A DNA stretch of 64,000 nucleotides from Mannheimia cairinae. Its GTDB lineage: Bacteria > Pseudomonadota > Gammaproteobacteria > Enterobacterales > Pasteurellaceae. Position numbers and translations under genes: made by a program. Position 1 is the first letter of the stretch. Every line of letters starts with the position of its first letter. Under the pieces are notes generated by a model, which saw nothing but the letters and a program-made list of their open reading frames with translations, made no database searches and was not told the DNA's origin. Location of the stretch: contig NZ_JAQSJE010000003.1 in NCBI RefSeq assembly GCF_028649535.1, positions 62,001 through 126,000 on the forward strand, read 5' to 3'. Below are positions 1 to 8,884 of this stretch, one piece after another.

Positions 1-521
1 TATGCTTGATCTAATACTTTTTTGATTTCATTGTTATCTGCACCAAATGCACCTTCATAGCCACGAGTTGCATTAAAGTTTTTGCTAAAGTTGCCTCTTG
101 CACCTTGAACAGTCACTTCTACACCAACCTGAGCATTGGCTTTATAACGCAAGTTACCTTGTTCAACAGTAGCAAAGAATTGGCGGATATTTACGGTAAC
201 ATTGGCATTAGCTGCACCTTGCACAATTTGGAAACCTTTTGCATTTAAATCTTGTTGCATTGCTTGTTGGAACATAGCCGCAACTTCTGGGACTGCGGTT
301 AAACGAATAATTTCACCACTTTTTGTATAACTACCCACTTCACGAGAAGTACGTAGATCTTGAGTCATTACATTAACTGCAGCTGTTTGGTTATTCGTGT
401 TAAATACCGCAGTTGGTGTTGGGGTTGAGAATGTCAGTACATTTGATTGACTCTGGCAGCCTGCTAATAAAGCAGCTGCAAACGTGCTAGCTAAAACTAA
501 AGTTTTTTTAGATAGTTTCAT
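1..521 (-). CDS. yajG: YajG-type lipoprotein, 3' end cut by window edge
   Basis: Reading leftward from the ATG at 519-521 there is an open frame to the window edge (173 codons visible). The N-terminus is a lipoprotein signal peptide with lipobox LLAGC (Cys22). The rest, with stretches such as VTVNIRQFF and KNFNATRGYEGAFG, resembles the YajG family (E. coli about 190 residues), so only a short C-terminus is missing. It is divergent from bolA, as in E. coli, where yajG and bolA are neighbours; this context supports the call. The family is an envelope lipoprotein of unknown biochemical role. Confidence 0.8.
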   Translation of the reverse strand, partial: MKLSKKTLVLASTFAAALLAGCQSQSNVLTFSTPTPTAVFNTNNQTAAVNVMTQDLRTSREVGSYTKSGEIIRLTAVPEVAAMFQQAMQQDLNAKGFQIVQGAANANVTVNIRQFFATVEQGNLRYKANAQVGVEVTVQGARGNFSKNFNATRGYEGAFGADNNEIKKVLDQA

Positions 522-614
522 AGTAAATCCTTCTATATTAAAGAAATTGTGTGAGAAATATATTTGCTAGTATAGTATCATTCTATTTTAATTTTCAATT
601 AAAGAGAGCAAAAA

Positions 615-926
615 ATGTCAGTAGAGCAGACAATTATTGAGAAAATCAATGCTGAATTTTCACCATTAGTACTAAATATTGAAAACGAAAGCTATATGCA
701 TAGCTCTGGTAGAGGTTCAGAGTCGCATTTTAAATTAACGTTAGTATCAAAAAAATTTGAAGGGCAGCGAACGGTTGCTCGCCACAGAGCAGTCTATACT
801 TGTCTAGCCGATGAATTAGCAAATGGTGTGCACGCACTAGCTTTACATTTATATACAGAAAGCGAATGGGAAGAAATAAGCGGAACTGTACCAAAATCGC
901 CAAATTGTTTAGGTGTTGGGCAGTAA
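615..926 (+). CDS. bolA: BolA family protein
   Basis: A 103-residue protein close to the usual BolA length (about 105). It has the class II KH-like BolA fold signature: SGRGSESHFKLTLVSKKFEG around residues 31-50, then RHRAVY and the C-terminal HALALHLYTESEW helix. Family members bind monothiol glutaredoxins through a shared [2Fe-2S] cluster and act in iron-sulfur trafficking and stress-linked control of morphology. AGAGAG lies just upstream of the ATG. It is divergent from yajG and followed by tRNA-Ser. The identification rests on whole-length similarity and synteny. Confidence 0.93.
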   Translation: MSVEQTIIEKINAEFSPLVLNIENESYMHSSGRGSESHFKLTLVSKKFEGQRTVARHRAVYTCLADELANGVHALALHLYTESEWEEISGTVPKSPNCLGVGQ

Positions 927-1024
927 TTGGCTAAAAATTGATTTAATTTATTTTGTAAATAAAATGCTTGAAATAGCCTAGTAAAATTGGTATATTTTTC
1001 CAATCTTTTGTTTGTTTCGGTTTC

Positions 1025-1114
1025 GGTGAGATGTCCGAGTGGTTGAAGGAGCACGCCTGGAAAGCGTGTATATGCGAAAGTGTATCGGGGGTTCGAATCC
1101 CCCTCTCACCGCCA
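1025..1114 (+). tRNA. tRNA-Ser (anticodon GGA)
   Basis: A 90-base cloverleaf can be folded by eye. The acceptor stem is GGTGAGA with TCTCACC, followed by discriminator G and an encoded CCA (1112-1114). The anticodon stem ACGC/GCGT encloses a loop with anticodon GGA. There is a long class II variable arm (TATGCGAAAGTGTA region) and a T arm GGGGGTTCGAATCCCCC. The long variable arm and GGA anticodon identify a serine tRNA reading UCC/UCU. Confidence 0.96.
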
Positions 1115-1195
1115 TTCATACTAAAAGATTCCTTACTGTTTTCATAGATATTTCCTTGGTTAAGTAAAAGTAGATAATACTTTTTATTTTAGGTT

Positions 1196-1228
1196 ATCCC
1201 CGAGTATTTATTGCTCGGGGATTTTTTT
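1196..1228 (+). terminator. rho-independent terminator after tRNA-Ser
   Basis: A 9-bp perfect stem, ATCCCCGAG (1196-1204) with CTCGGGGAT (1214-1222), has a 9-base loop and runs into seven T residues. It ends the tRNA-Ser transcript. Confidence 0.85.
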
Positions 1229-1251
1229 ATCTTTGAAACATTCTCTAAAAT

Positions 1252-1281
1252 AAAAAAGAGATTCTATAGAATCTCTTTTTT
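1252..1281 (-). terminator. palindromic terminator of the nlpE-like gene
   Basis: A perfect 30-base palindrome: A6 then GAGATTCTA paired with TAGAATCTC then T6. Because it is symmetric it would work in both directions. It lies directly after the stop of the leftward NlpE-like gene. Confidence 0.75.
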
Positions 1282-1292
1282 ATTTTTATGCT

Positions 1293-1667
1293 TTAACGTA
1301 TTTTATCAAGTTTGTAATTGTTGTCGCTTTTTACTGTATTGCCGTTTGAATCGCAAATTTCGACATATTGCTCGGTAACTAAAAATGCAAGATTACCCGA
1401 TGCTTTTTCTAAACGGAGTACATTCTTTTTGTTTGGCTCCCAGCTGTAGGTGCCTTTATCACGATAGGCATATTCTTTTTTATCTTTGAAATAAACAGTG
1501 TCATATTGGTAAGTTTTGTCCGCATTTAAAGTAAGTTGTGCTTGAATTTTTTCACAGTCAGCACAAGGTAACTCGCCAGCATAAGTGCCTGTTACATTTT
1601 GTTGTGGTAGTAATGAACAAGCTCCTAACATCGCAGTAGTTAATCCAATTAATGCGATTTTTTTCAT
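1293..1667 (-). CDS. NlpE-like copper-homeostasis lipoprotein
   Basis: A 124-residue lipoprotein: signal peptide with lipobox LGAC (Cys17), then the NlpE N-terminal domain pattern, GTYAGELPCADCEKIQAQLT, with the CxxC pair Cys35/Cys38, and tyrosine-rich strands (YQYDTVYFKDKKEYAYRDKG). E. coli NlpE is about twice as long; this one has only the N-terminal domain, as is common in Pasteurellaceae. NlpE is an outer-membrane sensor that activates the Cpx envelope response when its lipidation or disulfide formation fails. That role here is inferred from the family. It is transcribed alone and ends at the palindromic terminator. Confidence 0.82.
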   Translation of the reverse strand: MKKIALIGLTTAMLGACSLLPQQNVTGTYAGELPCADCEKIQAQLTLNADKTYQYDTVYFKDKKEYAYRDKGTYSWEPNKKNVLRLEKASGNLAFLVTEQYVEICDSNGNTVKSDNNYKLDKIR

Positions 1668-1698
1668 ACCATTTTCCTCTTTGTAATAAATAATTAAG

Positions 1699-2001
1699 TT
1701 ATTTAAAGCTCGGATTTACCTTAAATTCAAGACGAATTACTTCAGGTAAATCAGCTTGTATTTGTTCTAATAATCTAGCTTGTTGTAAAATTAAGCCTTG
1801 GCGAACCGTTGCACTTTGAACATTAATAATAAGCTGATTATCAACTAAATTTGCGACTCGGTAAAGCCCACGAAACGATTCAGGCAATATTTTCTGAACT
1901 TTTTGATTTAAGTCATTAATGACATTTGCTTTTTCGACAATTCTTGTCAGAGTTGAGTTCTGTAAAATATCATTAATATTTTTAGGTGCGGAATTTTTCA
2001 T
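1699..2001 (-). CDS. DUF721 / DciA-like protein
   Basis: A 100-residue protein of the DUF721 family: N-terminal IVEKANVINDLNQKVQKILP helix, then LYRVANLVDNQLIINVQSA and VRQGLILQQARLLEQIQ. DciA, the DUF721 helicase-loading factor of bacteria without DnaC, sits beside lpxC-secA in Pseudomonas. Here the gene is divergent from secM-secA, matching that neighbourhood. The loading role is therefore plausible but inferred. It has no signal peptide and is probably cytoplasmic. Confidence 0.72.
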   Translation of the reverse strand: MKNSAPKNINDILQNSTLTRIVEKANVINDLNQKVQKILPESFRGLYRVANLVDNQLIINVQSATVRQGLILQQARLLEQIQADLPEVIRLEFKVNPSFK

Positions 2002-2108
2002 CTATTTATCATCTTTATACTTGATTTTAGGTGACTTGCCCCAATAATTTTCTCATTCTACTCGAATTTAGCGTATAATAACGTAAATTTATATTTAATA
2101 TTATCTTG

Positions 2109-2429
2109 ATGAATTTATTTTTTAAACATTTTCATAAAACACCATTTTGGTCGCAACTGCTTTTGGGTATGGTTGCGATGCTTGCCTTGCCTGAAATTCA
2201 GGCGATAAATCCCAATGAAAATGAACAAGAAAGCGTTATTAATCAATCCTTAGTTCAATATGCACAAACTGCTATTGATGTAGAGCAACAGGCTCTTTTT
2301 ATTGTTGCATTAAACGATACCCCCATCAAAGGTAAATCTCAAGCGGTGAGTTTTTGCGAATTCTTTGCAAATTATTACCGCTTAGATAACTGTAACCTCA
2401 ATCCAATCCGAGCGGGCCCTATTGCCTAA
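2109..2429 (+). CDS. secM: SecM secretion monitor with C-terminal arrest sequence
   Basis: A 106-residue protein lying 59 bases upstream of secA. The N-terminus (about 32 residues, ending LPEIQA) is a long Sec signal peptide. The C-terminus ends PIRAGPIA, which keeps the IRAGP core of the E. coli SecM arrest motif (GIRAGP) but has Pro-Ile before Arg, like the known Mannheimia succiniciproducens SecM. SecM stalls the ribosome at this motif until pulled by the export machinery, raising secA translation. The Phe and Trp-Ile spacing of the E. coli motif is not conserved here. I chose ATG 2109; a TTG directly before it is the only nearby alternative and neither has a strong Shine-Dalgarno. Confidence 0.87.
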   Translation: MNLFFKHFHKTPFWSQLLLGMVAMLALPEIQAINPNENEQESVINQSLVQYAQTAIDVEQQALFIVALNDTPIKGKSQAVSFCEFFANYYRLDNCNLNPIRAGPIA

Positions 2430-2479
2430 ATATAAATTTACTATTTTAAACGAAACTTTTTTACATATTTATATTTAGG
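2425..2479 (+). promoter_or_regulatory. secM-secA hairpin hiding the secA ribosome-binding site
   Basis: CCTAAATATAAAT (2425-2437, containing the secM stop codon TAA 2427-2429) is the exact reverse complement of ATTTATATTTAGG (2467-2479). The 13-bp stem includes the AGG of the secA Shine-Dalgarno AGGA (2477-2480). The loop is 29 bases. A ribosome paused on the PIRAGP codons (about 2406-2423) would cover or open the left arm and free the secA start, the same logic as in E. coli secM-secA. Confidence 0.8.
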
Positions 2480-2488
2480 AATAACACA

Positions 2489-5188
2489 ATGATTTCAAAA
2501 CTACTTACTTCAATTTTTGGCTCAAGCAACGATCGTATTTTAAAGCGTTTAAAAAAACGTGTTGTACAAATCAATAAACTAGAACCAACGTTTGAGCAAT
2601 TATCAGACGAAGAACTACAAGCGAAAACAGCAGAATTTAAACAGCGTTTAGCAGAAGGTGCAAGCTTAGATAGCTTGTTACCAGAAGCTTTTGCAACTGT
2701 GCGTGAAGCAAGCCGTCGTGTATTAGGAATGCGTCCATTCGATGTGCAATTAATTGGCGGTATGGTGCTAACAGGCCGTAATATTGCAGAAATGCGTACG
2801 GGGGAAGGTAAAACATTAACCGCAACCTTGTCTTGCTATTTAAATGCTCTAACAGGGAAAGGTGTTCACGTGGTAACCGTAAATGATTACCTTGCACGCC
2901 GAGATGCTGAAACAAACCGTCCATTATTTGAATTTTTAGGCTTAACTGTTGGGGTAAATGTCCCAGGTTTACCTTCTGATGTTAAACGTGCCGCATACCA
3001 AGCAGATATTACTTATTCAACCAACAGCGAATTAGGTTTTGACTATCTGCGTGATAATTTAGCCCACGATAAAAATGAGCGTTTTCAGCGTGAATTGCAC
3101 TATGCGTTAGTGGATGAAGTAGATTCTATCTTAATTGATGAAGCCCGTACTCCATTAATTATTTCGGGACCTGCGGAAGATGCAACCCAAATTTATCAGG
3201 CGGTCGATCAAATTATTCCTCATCTAATTGCTCAAGATAAAGAAGATACGGAAGAATACACCGGCGAAGGCGATTTCACTTTAGATCTAAAAAACAAACA
3301 GGCACACTTAACTGAGCGTGGAATGGTTAAAGTGGAAGAATTCTTAACTCAAATGGGGTTAATGGAAGAAGGGGAAAGTTTATATCATCCGGCTCGAATT
3401 TCATTATTACACCACGTAAGTGCAGCATTACGTGCTCATAAATTATTTGAGCGTAATGTAGATTATATGGTAAAAGATGGCGAAGTGGTTATCATTGATG
3501 AACATACTGGTCGTACAATGGCGGGTCGTCGTTGGTCTGATGGTTTACACCAAGCGATTGAAGCAAAAGAACGTGTTAATATTCAAGGCGAAAACCAAAC
3601 TGTTGCCTCCATTACTTACCAAAACTATTTCCGCCTATACGAAAAATTAGCAGGGATGACAGGTACAGCAGATACAGAAGCTTTTGAATTCCAACAAATT
3701 TATGGGCTAAATACCGTAGTTGTGCCAACTAACAAACCGGTTATTCGTGATGATCGCACTGACTTAATGTTTAAGAGCGAGGCAGAAAAATTTGCGGCCA
3801 TTATTGATGAAATCAAAGATTGTATTGAGCGTAAACAACCTGTTTTAGTGGGGACGGCATCGGTTGAAAAATCTGAGTTATTATCAGATGCTTTAACCAA
3901 AGCGGGCATTAAACACAATGTATTAAATGCAAAATTCCACGCGCAAGAAGCTGAAATTGTAGCAGAAGCAGGGGCTCCAGGTGCAGTCACCATTGCAACT
4001 AATATGGCTGGTCGTGGTACCGATATTGTACTTGGCGGTAACTGGAAAATGGAAATTGCCAAGCTAGAAAATCCGACTCAAGAACAAATTGATGAAATTA
4101 AAGCAGCGTGGCAAGAACGTTATGAAACAGTAATGAAAGCTGGCGGTTTACATATTATCGGTACGGAACGCCACGAATCTCGCCGTATTGATAACCAGCT
4201 ACGTGGTCGTTCAGGTCGTCAAGGAGACCCAGGTTCATCACGTTTCTACTTATCTTTAGATGATGCACTAATGCGAATTTACCTAAACGAAGGTAAATTG
4301 AATATGATGCGTAAAGCCTTTAGTGAAGAAGGCGAGGCGATGGAATCAAAACTTTTAACAAAAGTGATTGCATCCGCACAAGCAAAAGTTGAAGCTCATA
4401 ACTTTGACGGCCGTAAAAACCTCTTACAATATGATGATGTGGCAAATGAACAACGTAAAGTTATTTATGAGCAACGCAATCATTTATTAGAAACTAATGA
4501 TATTTCAGCGATGATCGAAACTATTCGTCAAGACGTTTTCGACAGCACAATCAGCCAGTATATTCCACCACAATCGATTGAAGAAATGTGGGATGTACCA
4601 GGTTTGGAAGAACGCCTACAACGTGAATTTGGCTTAGAGTTACCAATTTCTCAATGGTTAGAAACGGAAAAAGATCTGCACGAAGAGACTTTACGTGAAC
4701 GTATCTTAAATATTGCAGTAAATGAATATAAAGCAAAAGAAGAAAAAGTTGGCAGTGAAGTGCTTCGTAATTTTGAAAAGGGAGTAATGTTACAAAACCT
4801 TGATGAATTATGGAAAGAGCATTTATCTGCAATGGACTATTTACGTAAAGGTATTCACTTACGTGGTTATGCACAAAAAGATCCGAAACAAGAGTACAAA
4901 AAAGAATCTTTTGCAATGTTTACCAATATGCTAAATACCTTAAAATCGAATGTCATCAGTATTTTAAGCCGTATTCAAGTACGTAGCCAAGAAGAAGTAG
5001 AGGCTGCACAACGTGCTCAAGCTGAGATGGAAGCTGCACAAGCGCAAAGTACTGATACTAAGTCAGAAGATCGAGAATTAAGTGATGAAGAACTCGCAAA
5101 CTTAAATATCGGTAGAAATGAACCTTGTCCGTGCGGTTCTGGCAAAAAATATAAACATTGCCACGGTAACAAAGCGAAATACGCATAA
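2489..5188 (+). CDS. secA: SecA preprotein translocase ATPase
   Basis: An 899-residue protein (E. coli 901). It has Walker A in [13 protein letters not shown] near residue 102, the [10 protein letters not shown] segment, Walker B with [17 protein letters not shown], the second nucleotide domain ending [14 protein letters not shown] and [12 protein letters not shown], and a C-terminal zinc tail [13 protein letters not shown] (Cys880, Cys882, Cys891, His892) that binds SecB. It drives export through SecYEG at the inner membrane. Shine-Dalgarno AGGA at 2477-2480 is part of the secM hairpin. mutT follows after a 98-base gap. Confidence 0.98.
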   Translation: MISKLLTSIFGSSNDRILKRLKKRVVQINKLEPTFEQLSDEELQAKTAEFKQRLAEGASLDSLLPEAFATVREASRRVLGMRPFDVQLIGGMVLTGRNIAEMRTGEGKTLTATLSCYLNALTGKGVHVVTVNDYLARRDAETNRPLFEFLGLTVGVNVPGLPSDVKRAAYQADITYSTNSELGFDYLRDNLAHDKNERFQRELHYALVDEVDSILIDEARTPLIISGPAEDATQIYQAVDQIIPHLIAQDKEDTEEYTGEGDFTLDLKNKQAHLTERGMVKVEEFLTQMGLMEEGESLYHPARISLLHHVSAALRAHKLFERNVDYMVKDGEVVIIDEHTGRTMAGRRWSDGLHQAIEAKERVNIQGENQTVASITYQNYFRLYEKLAGMTGTADTEAFEFQQIYGLNTVVVPTNKPVIRDDRTDLMFKSEAEKFAAIIDEIKDCIERKQPVLVGTASVEKSELLSDALTKAGIKHNVLNAKFHAQEAEIVAEAGAPGAVTIATNMAGRGTDIVLGGNWKMEIAKLENPTQEQIDEIKAAWQERYETVMKAGGLHIIGTERHESRRIDNQLRGRSGRQGDPGSSRFYLSLDDALMRIYLNEGKLNMMRKAFSEEGEAMESKLLTKVIASAQAKVEAHNFDGRKNLLQYDDVANEQRKVIYEQRNHLLETNDISAMIETIRQDVFDSTISQYIPPQSIEEMWDVPGLEERLQREFGLELPISQWLETEKDLHEETLRERILNIAVNEYKAKEEKVGSEVLRNFEKGVMLQNLDELWKEHLSAMDYLRKGIHLRGYAQKDPKQEYKKESFAMFTNMLNTLKSNVISILSRIQVRSQEEVEAAQRAQAEMEAAQAQSTDTKSEDRELSDEELANLNIGRNEPCPCGSGKKYKHCHGNKAKYA

Positions 5189-5192
5189 TGAA

Positions 5193-5261
5193 ACAAGCGG
5201 TGATATTTAGTGAAAAATTTGCAACTAATTTATGAAAACATCCCTCTAAATATTACCGCTT
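5193..5261 (+). terminator. uptake-sequence hairpin between secA and mutT
   Basis: AAGCGGT-G-ATATTTAG (5195-5210) pairs with CTAAATAT-T-ACCGCTT (5246-5261), with one internal mismatch. The left arm contains the ACAAGCGGT uptake core (5193-5201) and the right arm its inverted core. The loop is long (35 bases) and only a short T run follows, so termination strength is uncertain. Confidence 0.5.
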
Positions 5262-5286
5262 TTAATTTATAAAAGAGTAAAGAATT

Positions 5287-5685
5287 ATGTCAAAACCTAT
5301 TGTTCAAGTCTCTGCTGGCATCATCCGTAATGAATTTGGGCAAATTTATTTAACCCAACGCTTAGAAGGTCAAGATTTCGCTCAATCCTTAGAGTTCCCC
5401 GGTGGAAAAGTTGATGCAAACGAAACACCAGAAGAAGCATTGAAACGTGAACTCGAAGAAGAAATTGGTATTCAGATATTAAGTGCTTTTCCCTACGAAC
5501 ATTTTAGCTTCGAATACCCAACCAAGATTATTGAGTTTTTCTTCTATCTGGTAGAAGAATGGATTAATGAACCTTTTGGAAGAGAAGGACAAGAAGGCTT
5601 CTGGATTGCCCAATCTGATTTAGATGAAGGGGCATTTCCTCCGGCAAATGCAGAGCTAATAAAACGTTTAAAGGCGGAAGTGTAA
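5287..5685 (+). CDS. mutT: MutT, 8-oxo-dGTP diphosphatase
   Basis: A 132-residue Nudix hydrolase (E. coli MutT 129). The Nudix box spans about residues 39-61: GGKVDANETPEE...RELEEEIG, with the metal-binding REXXEE intact. It removes oxidised dGTP from the nucleotide pool and prevents A:T to C:G transversions. Gene order secA-mutT is the usual one in gammaproteobacteria, which separates it from other Nudix enzymes. The Shine-Dalgarno region is AAGAGTAAAGA before the ATG. Confidence 0.95.
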   Translation: MSKPIVQVSAGIIRNEFGQIYLTQRLEGQDFAQSLEFPGGKVDANETPEEALKRELEEEIGIQILSAFPYEHFSFEYPTKIIEFFFYLVEEWINEPFGREGQEGFWIAQSDLDEGAFPPANAELIKRLKAEV

Positions 5686-5935
5686 TTATTTCAATCTTAT
5701 AAAGGTACTCATTTTATGGGTACCTTAATTTTTTAAGTAAAGTAAGTCGGACAATTTTAGCCGACATTCTATGAATAGAAAGTTTTTGTGTTAGCTAAAA
5801 ACGGTTAATTTTTCTCAAACTTTTGCAAGTTTTGAAAGTAAATTGACCACTTGTTTGGGTACGAGCGAGGACGCTCGCACCATCGGGGGAGCTCATTTTG
5901 TGGGTACCTTATTTCTTAGGATAAAATTTCATCAT

Positions 5936-5979
5936 CAAGCGGTTAAATTTGCAAAATTTTTGACAAATTTAACCGCTTG
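5936..5979. repeat. inverted pair of uptake signal sequences
   Basis: CAAGCGGTTAAATTTG (5936-5951) and CAAATTTAACCGCTTG (5964-5979) form a perfect 16-bp stem with a 12-base loop. Both arms carry the AAGCGGT core. It sits just upstream of the groESL promoter and could insulate it from upstream transcription, although no T run follows. Confidence 0.75.
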
Positions 5980-5981
5980 CA

Positions 5982-6009
5982 CTTGAAAGTCTAGAATCTG
6001 GCTCTATAT
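5982..6009 (+). promoter_or_regulatory. sigma-32-type heat-shock promoter of groESL
   Basis: CTTGAAA at 5982-5988 matches the sigma-32 -35 element exactly. After 13 bases, CTCTATAT at 6002-6009 matches six of eight positions of the -10 consensus CCCCATNT. The groES start codon is about 60 bases downstream. GroESL operons are commonly heat-shock regulated by sigma-32. Confidence 0.7.
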
Positions 6010-6071
6010 TGTTATGCGTTACGCTTTTTGCGTGGAACTCTTATTTATTACATTTAAAAAAGGAACATAAT

Positions 6072-6362
6072 ATGGCTCTTCGTCCATTGCACGATAAAGT
6101 AATTTTAAAACGTGAAGAAATTGAAACAAAATCTGCTGGCGGTATTGTTTTAACAGGCTCAGCGGCAACTAAATCAACTCGTGGTAAAGTTATCGCAGTT
6201 GGTACTGGTCGTATTTTAGAAAACGGCTCAGTTCAGCCTTTAGCCGTTAAGGTTGGCGATGTTGTGATCTTTAATGAAGGTTACGGCGTAAAAACTGAAA
6301 AAATTGATGGCGAAGAAGTATTAATTCTTGCTGAACACGATATTTTAGCGATTGTAGAATAA
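6072..6362 (+). CDS. groES: GroES co-chaperonin
   Basis: A 96-residue protein beginning [20 protein letters not shown], the standard GroES start, with the mobile loop [19 protein letters not shown] and ending [11 protein letters not shown]. Ring-forming lid for GroEL. AAAAAGGAAC immediately upstream is the Shine-Dalgarno. A longer in-frame start at 6009 would run through the sigma-32 promoter and is rejected. groEL follows after 16 bases, in one operon. Confidence 0.98.
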   Translation: MALRPLHDKVILKREEIETKSAGGIVLTGSAATKSTRGKVIAVGTGRILENGSVQPLAVKVGDVVIFNEGYGVKTEKIDGEEVLILAEHDILAIVE

Positions 6363-6366
6363 TTAA

Positions 6367-8019
<1,653 letters not shown>

Positions 8020-8041
8020 TTCGCTTTGAGATAGACCAAAA

Positions 8042-8079
8042 TAAAAAAGCTACTGAAATTATTTTCGGTAGCTTTTTTT
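8042..8079 (+). terminator. groESL terminator
   Basis: AAAAAGCTAC (8044-8053) pairs with GTAGCTTTTT (8068-8077); the inner GAAA/TTTC extends the stem with one wobble pair. The 3' arm ends in seven T residues. Confidence 0.85.
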
Positions 8080-8133
8080 ATATAAATCTTTTCATTTGTT
8101 TATACTAAAAATTAGTAAATATCCTTTATTTTA

Positions 8134-8463
8134 TTATTGATGCTTTTGTTTTAATGTATTTAATGCAGTTAAACCTTTTTCACAACTTTTTAATTGTAAT
8201 GCAGAATCCATTTTTAAGATTTGCTGTTTTGTTGAAGAAAGTTTATTTTTCATTTTTACTACCTGAGTATGTGTTCCAGGTTGTTTTTCTGCATCAGCAA
8301 CGAGTTTATCAGCAGTGTTAAACATCTTTTCGCATTCAGTTGGCAATGTTTTACTTAAAGTAGGCTTTGCAACTGTAAGTGAGGAGGTTTTAACACTAGC
8401 GATCGCCGTTCCTGAAACTAGAGCACCAGTAATCAGTGTTACCCCTAAAATTCTTTTTAGCAT
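8134..8463 (-). CDS. small secreted helical protein (DUF5339-like), unknown function
   Basis: A 109-residue protein from the ATG at 8461-8463, which is preceded by GCGAGGAAACA, a good Shine-Dalgarno. The frame extends further upstream but has no better start. The N-terminus MLKRILGVTLITGALVSGTAIA is a Sec signal peptide ending AIA. The mature part is Lys/Gln-rich, probably helical, with just two cysteines (PTECEKMF and LKSCEKGL) that could form a disulfide across a helical hairpin. It resembles small Pasteurellaceae periplasmic proteins annotated DUF5339; no function is known to me. Monocistronic. Confidence 0.65.
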   Translation of the reverse strand: MLKRILGVTLITGALVSGTAIASVKTSSLTVAKPTLSKTLPTECEKMFNTADKLVADAEKQPGTHTQVVKMKNKLSSTKQQILKMDSALQLKSCEKGLTALNTLKQKHQ

Positions 8464-8629
8464 TGTTTCCTCGCACATTAGGCCGTGATTAAAATTAATT
8501 GTTTTATCTATTTTTGCGATAAAGCTCGCCGATACTATCAAAAGTTTTATTTAAAGTCATCTAGAATTTGATCTTTTTTCTTATATCCGATCATCAATTT
8601 CTGGAATTTTAAAAGCTGGTAATTTTATT

Positions 8630-8644
8630 GTTAATTTAATGTTA
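8630..8644 (+). promoter_or_regulatory. ArcA-P box candidate upstream of cydAB
   Basis: GTTAATTTAATGTTA differs at a single base from the ArcA consensus GTTAATTAAATGTTA, and has the direct GTTA repeat with 11-base spacing. ArcA activates cydAB under low oxygen in relatives, so the location fits. It lies about 240 bases before the cydA start. Confidence 0.55.
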
Positions 8645-8826
8645 AATATAACCAAGTTATTTAGTATGGTATATGATATTTATTATATAAATAAACCAAA
8701 TTTGTGAACAATATAACAAAATTGCTATTTTTTAATTAGTTATTTACGAGTAGAATAGTCGCCGACACTTTATTATAGATTAACTCCTTTGAGTTATTTA
8801 TTTCAATTAAGTGAGAACTTGTGGGC

Positions 8827-8847
8827 GATTACTTAAATTAAGTAATC
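8827..8847. repeat. 21-base palindrome in the cydA leader
   Basis: GATTACTTAA-A-TTAAGTAATC is perfectly symmetric around 8837. It lies 38 bases before the cydA ATG. It could be a protein operator or an RNA hairpin in the 5' leader; no T run follows, so a terminator is unlikely. Confidence 0.6.
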
Positions 8848-8884
8848 TAATTATTACAATTAGTATATTAATAAGAGGTTTGAG

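Larger units (their letters stand above)
5686..6071. other. mutT-groES intergenic region (386 bases) with repeats
   Basis: No gene is visible here. The region holds a terminator-like hairpin after mutT (AAGGTAC 5702-5708 with GTACCTT 5719-5725, then T6), a near-exact 20-base direct repeat of part of it (5708-5727 and 5892-5911, 19 of 20 identical), a GC-rich hairpin CGAGCG/CGCTCG (5862-5877), a long uptake-sequence hairpin (5936-5979), and the groESL promoter. Confidence 0.7.
8464..8884. other. cydA upstream region (about 420 bases)
   Basis: No gene is visible. The stretch is very AT-rich and contains an ArcA-box-like sequence (8630-8644), an imperfect CRP-like half palindrome TGTGA-N6-TAACA (8703-8718), a small hairpin TAACTC/GAGTTA (8781-8796) and a 21-base palindrome (8827-8847) in what is likely the cydA leader. 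Confidence 0.6.

Noticed and set aside
6009-6071. N-terminal extension of groES
   Set aside because: The extra codons overlap the sigma-32 -10 element and GroES family proteins start at MALRPLHDK.
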